A stretch of DNA of 64,000 nucleotides from contig JADHZB010001519.1 of the NCBI GenBank assembly GCA_015657535.1, forward strand, positions 26,133-90,132. The letters run 5' to 3'. Position 1 is the first letter of the stretch; each line of letters begins with the position of its first letter. The position numbers and the translations under genes are program-made. Positions 24,608-37,700 of this stretch are shown piece by piece. Origin of the DNA: Nephromyces sp. MM_2019. Its lineage: Eukaryota > Apicomplexa > Aconoidasida > Nephromycida. The notes under the pieces were generated by a model, which worked only from the letters and a program-made list of their open reading frames with translations, was not told the DNA's origin and did no database searches.

Positions 24608-27600
24608 AGCGCGAATTTAGAACACTGACATAGGCATCTTGCATTTGATCTATAGCATAGAGCTTCGAATGACCGATATCACATGGTGGGAAAATCCATT
24701 CCTCTTTGGAACTTTTGTGTTCGAAGAGCTTTAATGACTCTTCCATGGACTATTCAGGCTTTTCATCTGTATGGCTGATATTTATACCAATGCTTCCTTA
24801 CAATTGGCTTAGCTCCTTGGATGCTTGCTTATTTTTCAAAATTAGACAATATTAAGTTGAAATATGCTTTGATGATTTTGGTGATTTTGACGTTGATTTT
24901 GTTTCTCCCCTATTAGAAGAAGTGCAGTTAAGCTTTCTTGCCCACGCACAATAAAAATAAGTTTAGCGTGTGTATAATATTTTTTTGCATTTTCACAAGC
25001 ACTGATTGCCGCTAGTGACGAAATTAAGCCAGAAGTATCTCTTTCTAAGTCCTAATTTAAATCCTATGATACCAAGTTGTGGCTGGATTGAATTTGTTAA
25101 CACGAACCATTTCGCTTGCGGAAAAAATTTGAGTAGCTTTATAGACAGAGCATTGATATTCTAATGCGTATTCCCTTTTCAACTGAGGTTGAAACCTTTT
25201 GAAAAAGATAGTCTATCTACCTGCCACCTAGCCGTAATCATGCTCACGTTTGTCCGCTTCACACATCACAGGTTCCGCCCTTTGCTAATTTATCCGCCTT
25301 GAAAGGTATAAGACATTGTCTATCTCAGTCTAATTTAGCAGCTAAATTTTTAGCACGATAATAACTCAACTTTTTAATGAAAAGCTACGTGGCAGCGATA
25401 TATATAATAAATATATTAATATAACCAAGAGATTTTTTTACCTGGGAAACTAAGCTTTTAGTGCTAACAGGTTTTTTCCTAAGATTAGGTACGGTGTGAG
25501 CTCTGCTCGGGCATCACTGGGTGTCTCTATCTCTAATGTAGAATGCATGACTATCATTGAGTTCTCAGAATGTGAGGATTCTACATATTTTCTGCGGTGT
25601 GAAAAACGAATGAAGTCTTTGGATTTTTGTTTATGCGGATTAATGGTTAAGGCATGTTTCTGTACTAGTTTCTATAATGTGGAAATTTTGTCCAGGATGT
25701 TAGTGGCAGCCTGTGCTTGTATTTTTACATGGAATTGTTGCCGCAATACGCTTATTGGGATAAAGGGTGGCTCGTACAGGATGCACTAAGCGGTACTGGG
25801 ATGGCAGCTGACATACTTTTTGTGTGATACTAGCTTTATGGCAAGTGAACGAAAGTACGATTTAGCCTGGTGCGAGTAAATGCTATAGGCATTATCTTAG
25901 ATAGTACTTTGATTTATGGCACATCTAGTATCTGTATCATCGCCTCCATTATGAAAATGGGACTGATCGGCGTACCCACTAAAGGTAAACTCTTTCGATA
26001 AAAACAATTTAAGCCCCAGAAGCTTAGGTATTGTCTGAAAGTTGTCGTGGTTTGGAGCTGTGTGTTATACCATGTTGCTGAGTAGGCTTATTTTCAAACT
26101 TTGATATGATTACCAGGTGTGAAATCTTACGCTGTGGAGATTATGTCTGGCTGCTTTTCGGTGATTGGCTTCATGAAACATGGAGCCTGGAAGTAATAAA
26201 ACACCTTTTGTGTTCCCGGAATTATTCTCTATGCCTTCAGTTTCTCCCACTACAGTTATTAGTGCTATATGTGTTTACAGCATGTAATTGTGTTCCAATT
26301 TTCGCCTGCGCAATGACCTGCTGTCTAGAACAGAATATGAAGGCTAGTCGTAAGGGGGAAGACTGCAGGCGATAACTCAAGAGTATGGGCATTATTTTTT
26401 CTGCGTTCACGGCATGGGTGTCAGTATCTTGTTGGTGATTCTGCATTGCCTCCAGTCAGCCTAGTGGTTAAAGTAGTTTGTAGCGAAAGTTTCACGTATC
26501 CCTTTCGTACTATGGTTTCTATGAAAGCACTCAGGTAAGCGCAACAGAAACAAATTTCAATAACCTAGTAAATATTTGGTCTAGATTGCTGCTAGACGGT
26601 AATGTGTATGAAATTAGCAAGCCGAGGCGGTCCCATACTCATTGCATCGTGGTAGATGGTGCAATGCCCTGCTTATGCTTACGGAAAAAATCTTGATGCT
26701 GTAGAGCATTATGGCTATTCTGAGGGAAGTTTTACTGCATTGAGCTACGCAATGACAGCGAAGTGAAATCGAGTAATGTGAGTGCTGTACGTTTTGGATA
26801 AGCCGTGGTAAACATACACTCATATAGTTACCGTACTTTGACTCCTACCCTACATTACTGTCCATCCGGTGCCACAGCAAAGCGGGTACTTTAACCAACC
26901 TTACATAGTGCATATTCCATAGTATCATGCGATTTGCGCCCTAACTCGTGAGTCGCTATGCATTTACACTACGCAATACGCTCTGTTTGGAAGAAATTGC
27001 TGTTTCGCGGAGGTTCAAATGAGCGACATTGTGTGGCTATTTCGTAACGCAGTGGGACACGTCACGCTATTACATAGTTATAATGCGTGTGAATATAGCA
27101 TAGCAAGCCCCTTGAAAGCTAGGAAGCACGAAGAATATTTCGTTACTAGACTGCGACTCATCCCACATATTGAAGGTGTTATATGCTGCCCAAGCTGATA
27201 CGCACCAACATCTCACAGGGCCGCTAATGTTGAATGAAGTTTTATAGGTGAGCTAACGAAACTTACGCGATTGTGCTTTGTATTACTTTTAAAACATCGA
27301 TTTTTACCACCTTTCCTTCTAAAGGCAACCTGCAAGCTAATAGGAATGTAGGGTGGTCAGCACTGCGAGGCATCTAGAATCATATCCTCTGCCAATGATA
27401 GAAACTTGCTTATTTTAACGTACACCAACAGGCTATGGAGGGGTGCGCCAGCAATTCGCACAAAAATTGGGGGGTACCTGGAGATTCGGCAGCGTTGTGC
27501 TAGGGTCACATAATGTACGATGACACGTGCAATTTACTAATAGTGTTGATGGAATAATATACGTAAGCATGTGTGCAGGGACGACGTTCGATGTATTTTT

Positions 27601-27695
27601 CACGTGCTCGAGTGATATGTTCTTTCGGCCACCCTCCCGCACGTGGCTAATAGTTACATTTGTACGGGCTCATCATCCCGGAAGCTTGTAGCTGA
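24608..27695. other. TAF10 3' flank and spacer; no gene recognised
   Basis: Stops are frequent in all frames. A + open stretch of 97 codons at 25496-25789 starts at GTG and is cysteine-rich. Another of 89 codons is at 26106-26375. Both lack recognisable motifs and convincing splice contexts. G+C rises gradually from about 26900 on. Confidence 0.45.
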
Positions 27696-28061
27696 GAACT
27701 TTCATCGAGTCTCCTCAGCGACGTTAGTGAGTACTATGTATTGACTGCTCCTGGCCCTAATACTGAAACCACCACATCTGTTCAGGGACTACGCATACGG
27801 CTGCAAGCTCAGGGCACGCGCGCTCTGTATTGGCGTGTTCATCTTCTCCTTGGCGACGTAGGACTGATATTAAACTTCAGTGTTCGCGGGGGTCAGCAGA
27901 CTCGCAGGGTTTCCTCTCGTGATGCTTGGGATGTCAACTGGAAGCGGAGGCTTTCTCTGCTGGTGTGCTACCTCCTCTTCATCAAAGTGCCAAGCATTCC
28001 AGAACTTCTACACGCGCAACAGCTCATCAGTTTTGTTTTTTGCTTCGCTCTTATAGGCTAG
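27696..28061 (+). other. Open GC-richer stretch, possible exon
   Basis: About 121 codons are open on + with no ATG at the 5' end, ending at TAG. Base composition is near half G+C, unlike its surroundings, and the residues are mixed: an L-R-I-R-L-Q-A-Q-G segment, a hydrophobic L-L-L-G-D-V-G-L-I-L segment, then a basic stretch W-K-R-R-L. A donor-like GAAG|GTAAAG lies shortly after the stop, in another frame. I recognise no family. It could be an internal exon of an unannotated gene between TAF10 and eS25, or a GC-rich non-coding island with few stops. Confidence 0.25.
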
Positions 28062-29198
28062 ACAGCCCTTGTTCTACCTTGCTGAAGGTAAAGTTAAATG
28101 AGAGGAGGTGAACTCTCGAGGAAGAAGAAAGAAAGGGGTGGACAAAAGTACCTGTGCTTTGGGTGTTTGTTAAGTAGAACTCGTGAATCAGCCTTTTGAT
28201 TTCGACCTTTTTGATGTCGAAGTACTTTTTTTTGCATGTTAAAGTGTCACAGGAGTAAGAGATGTTAGTTTAGCTCAACAGGTTTTATTGGTGAAGTTCC
28301 TGGTTTATGTTCGAGCGAATATCCCTACTAATGATACTCACCGTTTCTTTTTTTCTTACGGTAGATTGTGTCATATTGTTACGAGAACAGACTGAGTTAC
28401 CTTACGGGGCGCAGGGAATGCTTGGATACTCTCTCGATAGTGCAGAAGTATGATATATCTGCGATAGAGAAAATCTTTGCGTGGAGTTGGACACATGTGT
28501 ATTCGTCCTTGTAGTGATATATTTGGCGGGCTATTAGTTGACCTCATTCTTGAAATATTTCACCGGTGAATTAACCCGATTTTCCTGCTATGGGGATGCT
28601 TCTGCGTCTCTTGTAGAGCCTCAGCATTGTACGCCTTATTATTTTTGTATCCTCCCTATTTGTATTTGCATTTTGGTCCCGTTTTTCTAGTTTTCGGCAA
28701 TTAGCTATTTCTGTCCATAAACATTGCTTACGGGTGAGAACCAAGTAATGTAAGTGAGACATGTACTTATTGGCAAATTCTATTTGCCTGCATTTACGTT
28801 GTTTATTGCTTTACTGTACATTGTTTATTCTGTTAGAAAGAGATTTGCATGTTGACCACTTACTACGAATTTTCGTAGGAGAGCTTCCAGTTTGCGAAAT
28901 TTAGCCTATTACATAGTTTTTTGTCTTGTATTGCGTTGCGTATACCATTGTTACAGTTAAAACTCTTTTTTTCTCTGCAAAGTATGAGTGTGTCGGCAGA
29001 CCATTCCTGCTAATTTTCAACGTCATGTAAATTTCAATATAGCTATCGTTTTTTTTATCCGTTGCAAGGTCATAATCCCTATGTGTCGAAATCTTCCTGT
29101 TCTCCTAAACTTTGTAGCTTGATTGTTCTGTGAATTTATCTGGTTTTGTTTGCTTTTGTTGTGTGTAGCTATTCACGTGATTTCGTTTTTCCACCAAA
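28062..29198. other. Spacer upstream of eS25
   Basis: No coding signal seen. The last part must contain the promoter and 5' leader of the ribosomal protein gene. It is T-rich, with a CACGTGATTTCG segment about 25 bases before the ATG. No specific element is called. Confidence 0.5.
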
Positions 29199-30051
29199 AT
29201 GCCACCAAAGAAGACGAAGGAACATATTGCGGCTGCCGCAGCTGCCGGTAGCAAAACGAAGCGAAAGGTGAGCTCTTGAAGCCGTTTACAGTCAGTGTTT
29301 TGTTGACTGCGGCCATGCCATGCTTTTAAAGTAGCTTTGTTGTTAGCTTATGTCTGTATCTGACTTCCGTGACATGTTTTTGTAGCATGAAGGTTGATAT
29401 CTTGAAATGAGTCTTTGGCATGTCCCTAGGAATGATCATGTTTGATTACCATTTTTGGATGATTACTAGTGCAACCTCAGCTGCCATAGGCAATGATTTG
29501 AAGTATTCACACTTAAATATCGATTTTGATAATACGTTTATATCTTTTTGTATTGCTAATCTAGAAATATGTTGGTACTGCAGTAGCTTGGCACATACAC
29601 TTATGTGCCACAACATATCTGGTATTCGCTCTTGATTCTTTGTGATGTCAATGATAAATATGATGTGAATATTCGTCATTTTTAATGCTCACTTCCACGT
29701 TTCTAGGTGCGTGATGTAGACATTTGTTTTGGGTTTCATCAATACTGGTTTCAATTTAACTTTTAGTTTCTCATCTTTGCTGTTTGATGTTGTTTTGCTG
29801 CACAGAAGTGGTCAAAGGTTAAGTCCAAGGAAAAGGCTAATCATGCTGTATATTATGATAATACAGCCTACGACAAACTTATTCGTGACATTGTGAAGCT
29901 GAAGCTTATTACTCCTTCTATAGTTACGGATAAATTGAAGGTCAATGTATCCCTTGCTAGGCAGGGTATTGCGGAGTTGGTATCACGCAACCTCATCAAA
30001 CTTGTTGGAGAGCATTGTCATTCACAATTGATTTATACTTCAAACCTGTAA
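29199..30051 (+). CDS. RPS25: 40S ribosomal protein eS25
   Basis: Exon 1 is 29199-29267 (23 codons). The intron 29268-29805 is GT-AG and phase 0. Exon 2 is 29806-30051 and ends in TAA, giving 104 residues, the usual length of eS25. The start M-P-P-K-K-T-K-E-H is followed by an Ala stretch and a basic segment. The conserved winged-helix core has A-V-Y-Y-D, Y-D-K-L-I-R-D-I, L-I-T-P-S-I-V-T-D-K-L-K-V and V-S-L-A-R-Q-G-I, and ends with H-C-H-S-Q-L-I-Y-T. eS25 sits in the head of the small ribosomal subunit. No key residue is missing and the frame is clean. It stands alone between TAF10 and an uncharacterised stretch. Confidence 0.98.
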
Positions 30052-30168
30052 CCTGGTTACCCGTCGAAAAATTTTGCCACTAGAGTTTATATTGCAGATA
30101 TTTATTATATTCTTACTAATCTTAGGCGGTATGGATATCTATGTTGGTTTACTTCTGTGACTCAGTAA

Positions 30169-30660
30169 TTGGGCAACCTTTTTTACACTGTCAATGAAAA
30201 CAGCGTTATTGATCTAGACTTAGCAACGATTTCTCCTGAGGATTGTTTAATTGGTTATTTAGAAAGTGAGTTGAGTGTTAAATCTGATTGTTTGTCTGAA
30301 AATAATAGGTGTTATATACGAGTGTCAAATTTGGCAAATAGTGATTTGAATGTTTTGTCCTGGCAATGCTATTTGGTGTGCTCAGTATTGCCTGTGGCAA
30401 TAGGGATTATTAATGTTTGTTTCAATATGACATTCTATTGGGGAGTGAGATATGCTCAAACTGAGGCTATAAGCTACGCATGCATGCGTGTATCTTCTTG
30501 GATGTTTAAAAATGTTTATTTAAAAGATGCTTGCTGGATAAAATTTCTGCTCCTGCTGTGTTTGTTATCCTATTTTTGTGGGGATATCGTATCGAAGTGG
30601 GATAAACATGTTTCCTCATGTGTTGTTGGGGGTATGGTAATCAACAGGGTTATTAAATAA
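30169..30660 (+). other. 163-codon open frame without a start ATG, possible exon
   Basis: The stretch is open from directly after a TAA to a TAA; its first codon is TTG and the first ATG comes about half way. Its length in such AT-rich DNA is unlikely by chance. The predicted peptide has an acidic first third (N-E-N-S-V-I-D-L-D-L), a hydrophobic segment around codons 70-90 and another around codons 125-137, with many Cys and Trp. I recognise no family. It could be an exon of an unannotated membrane protein, a decayed gene, or part of the eS25 3' region. A GACTCAG|T acceptor-like site precedes it, and an AACAG|GTTATT donor-like site lies near its end. Confidence 0.3.
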
Positions 30661-33600
30661 AGTAGCATTTTGCGTTGTTTATTTGATGTCTAGCAGTCTA
30701 TTAATGTTTTTCGGTATCTTTCAAATCATAGCGCCCGAGTATAACTTATGAAGTTATTAGGCTATTGCAGGAGTTTTTTTTTGAGATTTTTATTCAAGCG
30801 AACGCAAGGCTTTTTGTAATTGTTTTAGCGAAACTCAAATTTAGATTTATCCAAGGAAGTCTAAGATATTTTATGGTTATGAGCTTACGGTAACGCTAAT
30901 TAGAGGTATCATTTTGTGTGCCATTCTTGCTTTAAGACAATCAGCTTTTCATGGTAATGGCTGGGATAATTTGTTAAAGGTAAGGGATTTGTAATTTTTT
31001 GCGGAACCGAAATGAATCTCAACGGAAAGGTTGTTTTTTAAGTTGTTGAATGTACATTTAGGCGGATATTTTTAATGATTATTATCAGTTTATTCTATAT
31101 CTTGTTCACATTCACAAAATCCATCCGATATTTATTACGATAGTACGAGGTAAGAGTCGATTATGAAGTTATCTTGAAGTACGGCTGTGTTCTTATTATA
31201 TGCAGATTGATAAAATCTTCCCCCAACTTGTTTGCAATGAGTATATCGGTCCTCTTTGTACTATGGAAAGTTGCGTTTATCAGTTGAAGTTGGTGTCTTC
31301 CGTATTCGCTGCTTGCTTTGAATTTTGCCTGCTTTTTGTCTGGTCATAATAATTACCCGCAGGTGATGAATGTGCTATGATAGGTCTGATTCATCTGTTT
31401 CGACAGATGTTGATTAAAAAGCACGAGCCAATGTATAGGCTGATGTGGGTAATTATGATGACGAGCATGAGGTCAAGTGGTGTCTTTTTATGCACGGTAG
31501 CACCTGCGTAGTGTTCGTATGTGATAATAGTCATGGCTATGTTTGTGATCCTCTAGTTTTTTGCATATGCTGGCTACCAAGTTTATTACTGAGGTAATGT
31601 ATAAAAATGCTTTTCAAGCAAAATATTTGCTCTCCATTATACCTGTTCATGCGATATGGTGAGCTTGCAGTGTTAGGTTTTTATTATAGGTAATAGGAGG
31701 GACACTCGTTTCTGATTATGATTTATGCATTTTTTTTGTTTTTTGGATACATTCGCTCATTCTGTATGCATTTGTGAAGGACAGGAATGATGAGGCTCAT
31801 AGATACAGGTAGTGTGATGAGACTCTCAATGGGGATTACATCGTTTTGATGATCCATCATATGGTTGAATCTCACAAGTGATCTATCTATAGTCATAGTT
31901 ACTCTGACCTACATCATTGAGATCAAATGTGATTCATTTTAATACTTTTTAGGTTCATAAGGTGTAGACTAAGTTTAGTGAAGCCGTGAGATTTGTTGTA
32001 GCTTCACTTGAGTGCTATTCACGCGTTGAATTTAATAAACTTCAATACTTAGCTTCTTTTCTGAACTCGTGGTTACCTTCCTCCAGGGAGTCATTGCGTT
32101 TCCGTAATGATTTGGATTGTCGAATGAAATTAAAAAAATATAGGGGCTGTAAGTTATTGCGATATAATTTCGAGGAAAGCTACAAAAACACATTAGGGTG
32201 AAGGGTAAAAGTATAAGGACGAAATTTCCCATAGTTTGGATAGCTTTCAAGTTCTTGTTTCAAAATCTAAGGTCATATTGATTCTTGGATTGTCTTATTA
32301 GCAATTGCTGATTGAGATGTTGAGCCTCTACGAGGCTAGTTATCCCGTTATTAGTTTTTTTTTCTTGTTTCGCTAGCAGATATGGGGCCCGGGTGTTAAA
32401 GCTATTTTTACAATAATCCTAGCACGTGGGCATTGCCTCTCGGAAAACTTATTCTATGCAAGGCGTGTGCCGTACGTATATGCTCTCTATAAGTGAGTGA
32501 TGTATCCATGTCTCTAGGGTCAGGGTCGGGGATTCATAAGCATAGTAAGGTATGCTTCTGGAAGCTAGCCATGCTAATATGGAAGATACTGTATTAGTTA
32601 CTGATGGTCCGGTGGAAAGAGTTAATAGCTTGCTGCCACGGATTAATTGGTAGAAGAGTAGAATGTCCTCTATGATCTCTTTTAAGATCTTGCTTGATGG
32701 TTGTGCCATTGTATTGTAGCGCTCAGCTTTAGGGTTAATGGTATGTCAGGAAGGTATGTTTGAATCTCTGTCCCAGCGGCAGTGGATGTATCTTGGTGCC
32801 ATATGCTCGACAGATAGTCGAGAGTGATACTGGCGTGACTGTGCCTTAGCTGGAGATGTGATGCTACGTCCGTTTTGACTAGATGATATTCGGTAGTTTG
32901 TGGCGCATTGGAATGAACTTCTTTATGTAGGGAGCGCCTATGAATGGTGTGTGCTGGGATATTGCTTGTCCTGTGGCTGTGCGTAAAAACTGCGGCGCGG
33001 CGACGTTGAAGTTCGTGGAGATGTGGCTCAGTGCCTGCTATGGTAGGTCTGCTGCTGTGCAGAATATATTTTTAGCATGCTGTTGCCAGTAACTTGGTGT
33101 AGGTATAGTGTAGCATAGAAAACAGACGCTTCAGAAGTAGCAGCTGTAGGTCAACTGGGAATGCTGCTAGCAGATGTGTAATCTAGTGTAAGCAATGAGA
33201 TAGACGCGGTGAGCCTTCGTGTCAGGCAATGAGGCCGTATCGTATAATGGTTGCCCCCTTGCTGCACAGAATTGATCCCTCGGTCAGTACTACGGAGGTT
33301 GCGTGGTGCTCCAGCAATCCAGCCGGTATGGAAAGTGAGTATATTCTAGCATGACTAAAGTTAAATCAAGGTTGCTGCGCACCCATTACAGCTTTCCTGG
33401 GATTTATGGGCTTCTTCGAATGTTTTCTGGTATCAGGGCTGCTCGTTAGCGTGGTGCGTGTGGCGGGATAAATTTCAAAGAAAGTAATTCTTCAATCATT
33501 GAGAGAAACGATGGTATTAATTTAATCGGAATTTAGATAAGCAAAAGACTCTACCAGTTAAAATGAGGAGATTAATTTTTTTTGCGTGTATTTGAAAAAC

Positions 33601-33676
33601 TTATTGAAACTAGTCAGGAAAATGCTAAAAACATGATGTAATAGGCAAGGGACATGCCGATATCTACAAAAAACCT
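30661..33676. other. Spacer; no gene recognised
   Basis: AT-rich with frequent stops on both strands. Open stretches at 31986-32201 (+, GTG start) and 32449-32709 (-) are short and unremarkable. From about 32900 G+C rises and short GT/TG-rich words are common, but no tandem period is evident. Confidence 0.45.
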
Positions 33677-33903
33677 AATTTTCCAGGCGGCAAAATCGAG
33701 CAACCTCTGTGGATGATAATCAGTGCAGCTGTGGCTGCGTTAATACTGCAGTGGTGGAGTTGCCGCGTACAGGGTATGGTAACGTGCCAGTTAGCTGCAC
33801 GTTGAGTCTAGAGTCTGCCAAAGTTGCTAAATTGCTTGCTGACCAAAATCTACAATTTACACTTTTCAAGGGTGATGCACTGGTGCAATGTCCGGGGCCG
33901 TAG
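33677..33903 (+). other. Possible exon after a TTTTCCAG acceptor-like site
   Basis: After ATTTTCCAG a frame stays open for about 70 codons to TAG, with a Cys-containing start (C-S-C-G-C) and a soluble, mixed end (S-L-E-S-A-K-V-A-K-L-L-A). A second frame from the same acceptor is open for about 40 codons and contains a hydrophobic segment. No partner exon could be chosen, so this is only a candidate. Confidence 0.18.
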
Positions 33904-34707
33904 GGATGGCACATGCGAGTTGTCTTCAATGATGCTCAGAAATGGTGAAATAGGGCTTATGATATGCAATCACGGTTGTGGGTGGCTCGCTATTATGGGC
34001 ACTATCAATCTAAAGGTATCTAGCACTGAAAATTAGAGCCCATACTGCCCTATCATGTTCTGCGTAGGCTTTTAGTTTAAATGGTGAGCGAACAAGCCTT
34101 CACAGTCATACTCGCATATGAATTCTCAATATAGACACAAAGTAAACCATCAAAAATATCTAGGAATATATGTGAAGGATGCGTGCTTTCTCTTTTTTTA
34201 GGAGTCCTTGATTTATCACATGATAAACTTAAATTTACGATACCCGTGGCGCTACTTGTAGCCGCTTAAGCAATCGCGGGCATGAGTTGCCTCACGGGGT
34301 ACAAGGGCAAGCTAGGCATGCATGAGGTTCCCAAGGCTATAATTCACCACCAGCAATACATCAAAGCTGCAAAACGTGCCTGTTTTACCCATTTGAACTC
34401 CGTCTCTGAAATAGAGTACACAAAAAAAAATTCAGAAAACTGCACATCATGGGTCCACCTACAGGTTTTAATATCTTCACGCATAAAATATTATCTTTAT
34501 TTCCGATGCAATCCTTTATACCAAAGATGGTAATGCGATGACCTATCCATCAAAAAGGGGAAATCTCATAGTTTCCGCGCTTTCCAATGCAATCCTTCTT
34601 CTTCTGTTATATATTCGTTTGTTTTTGGGTTTTGTGTTATGTTGATGAAATACTGTGTTGCTAGTGTACTGTACGTTGTCCACTACTCCTCTTAAAAGTT
34701 AATCAAT
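33904..34707. other. Spacer upstream of the four-exon gene
   Basis: No coding signal. An in-frame TAA lies at 34693-34695, just before the ATG of the next gene. Promoter elements are not recognisable. Confidence 0.45.
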
Positions 34708-37700
34708 ATGACTGGCCCATGTTATGCAGTTACAAAGATTGCCAGCACAAATTCTATCAAGATAAGTCTTCCAGTTCTATTCTTTTGGGACGAAATGCGT
34801 AAATATTTTGTTTTAGATACCACAATAACGCCTGTGATAGTTCCTTCGCTTGTCTCGCAACTGTCCATAGAGAAGTTGTGGGACAGCTTTGGTTCCATGG
34901 AATTAAGAAAAAATGAGGTGTAGTTTGTATTTCTTGCAATATTTCTATCTATTCCTTGTTTTTTCGTTTATGTGTAGCTTTTTTGCTTTTATTCCCTGCG
35001 TGGGAATTGGGAGCCAACGTTCAGCTCAGCTTTTCTTTAAATGGAAAGGGTTCCCGGACGCTTTTTCATTGAAGACCTCAAGGATAACCAGCTGTTGTCA
35101 TGAAGAGGAGGCAATAAACCTCTGGAGAAGCATTAGGATATATAACTTTTTTACATCCTCTACAATATTGAAGCTTAATACGGCTCGTTGGATACCGCTT
35201 CATTTAGCCTTTTTTCGTACTTTTTCTATCCGGACTCCAGTTGTTGCTTCGTCATGTCCAGAGAATGCGCATACGGTTCCCAACTTTAAGTCTTCCCGTA
35301 CAGCATCTTGTACGTATTCCGCAATATGTAATAATAAAAAATTTTCCCTGCTTAACATTTTCGGTCGCCTTGCTGAGCACACCGAGCACCACAGTTGGGG
35401 AATTGCTGGCCACCCATTGTTCGAGTACAGGCGCAATGACGAGCTTTTTTACGAAAGGGCTCCGTGGCTGAGATTATTTAGATGGAAGATACAGATTTTG
35501 AAACGGCTGGCTAGTTTACAAGCAAACGGAGCGAAGGAAGATTCGATTGAGCTGTCTGATAGCTGGAGCAGTGAGTCTCGCCGTAATCCCGTGTTGTGCA
35601 ATGAAACAAGCGAAATATCGGTGGGTAGTAACGTACCCGTCATATGAATATTCAGCATTTGTAAATCGTTAAAAAATTATAATCATGCCATTGAAGGCGG
35701 CGAATGAGATGATAATTTTGATCAGGATTGTAGCTAAGAAGAGCGAGTAAAAAATGTTGTGAGAGATTATCGCTAGACACTAAAAAGTATTATAGGGCTG
35801 CATAACTTTAGTATAGTTGTACTTAAAACAACCCTAGTTCACGTATGCTACTGATCTGGAGGATGTTAATGAGTTGAAATTTTAATGCAGCTGCTGTTTC
35901 TTAGCGATCGTGTGTGTACTAACTGATTTTAGTGTAATCCCTTTTAATAATGCTAGTTGATTTTTAAAAATATCTAAATAAAACAGTTCCCTCGATAAAT
36001 CTGTTCCCATTTTACATGATTCGTCTTGAAGAACATGCTTTAGTGTGTCTGGTGTATCGCTTATATATTTATTCGCTAGAAGAAACTCTGGTTTAATATT
36101 GATGCTTTTAGAGTATTTTATGTTTTTTTAAACTCTTCTTCGTGTCTTTCGATGAGCTTCCGTCACGTAGGAGCTTGCACTATGCTGGCAGCAATACAAG
36201 TTGTAGAAGTTTTTTGAAGGACCTTATTCTAATCTGAACTTGCGGTATATATACCAAAGGTTACCCCCTCTTGTGAGTTTCCTCTATCGAATATGTTGTA
36301 TTGAAATTACTACTTTTTTTCAAGTTACTTCTCGCAGCTTCGGCGCTTCAAATTTTTGAGCATATCAGGAATCAAAAATTGTTTTAGAAGCAATGAAAGA
36401 TGAATCACTTTTCAATTTATTAATAAAAAAAATGGTTATAATAAAAGGCACGCGAAGCACATCAGTCTATATCCTCTAACGGTACCATTAATTCCGAGTA
36501 ACTTCCTTTAATTTTCTCTTAAATACTGTATTTCGATTATATATATACATATATCTTGTGCCGGATTAACATCTCCGCTGCGGCTATAAAGCTGCACTTT
36601 TCATTGCCTTGATTTTCAGGTTGATTCATCGTCCTCGCTCCAGTTTTTGAAGTTAATGGCCTCTCAGCATCCAGCGTGCGCTGAGAGAATCACGCTGCCC
36701 CCTAGAATTCTGAGCGAAAAATCCTTCTTGCGTTCTATTATCGTTCCATGTAATCCCAAATTAGTTAATGTGACTAAGGGGGAGTTATGGGGTAAAGATG
36801 AACTTCGTATGTGCTCGCAAATTTCCCTCAATTTCCACGAGTTTGTAGCTCTCTTAGGTCAACTGCGCTTTTGCTACCCCTTTGAATCACTAATTATCAA
36901 TAAAGATTTGTATACAAGTTTAAAATCCTTTGAGCGTAGTTTCTTAAGCACTGCAAAGGAAACTAGCTCCATGGAAAGACAGTATCCATTCATGAGAAGG
37001 CTCATTGATGATAGATTGAAAAATTACAAGGTAAAAGCGTAAACTGAATGAGAATTCTCATGATTAGGTTGCTTATTTTCTATATTTTTTGGTTCTTCAC
37101 AGCATTGACGACAATTAACTGTTCAGTCTGCTATTGAAACTGTTTTAATTAGGGATTTTCGATAGCGCACACACTGCATGGCTATTTCCCAATAACATCC
37201 ATTGATAAAGTTGCAGAGTAAGCACACTGCTAACTTAATGCCAGGTTGCGCCGTGCTGCAATGAGATTATCTCTGGAATATCAATGGTAACTATATATAT
37301 CAGAGGCTACCTAGTGCATTCCCAAAGTCACGGATATTGTGATTTTTTTCAATCTAAGAAATACACATTTGTGTTGTTCATACGAGAGAACTGAATTAAT
37401 AGATTGTAAATAAGGTATGATCGGTTAACGCATAGCGGGGGCCCCTGCTGGTAAGTAGCATGTATCCGTATTTATTGCCTTTGAGGACGGAATCGTGTTC
37501 TACGCAGCTCAGCGCTGGACCCCGTGGCTATAGTGAAGTTGTTAAAGCCTCCCAAATTAGAATATTAAGCATTTTTGTACAATCATTTTTTGATATTTGT
37601 AGTGAAAAAACAAATGAATACAATGCTTACTTGAATATTGAAGATAGATTGTCTTCATCGTGCATTTTTCAGGACACAAAGATTTCAAAGATGGGTAACG

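Noticed and set aside
25496..26375. Two + open stretches of 97 and 89 codons between TAF10 and eS25
   Set aside because: Cys-rich chance-like composition, poor starts and no phase-compatible partner exon.
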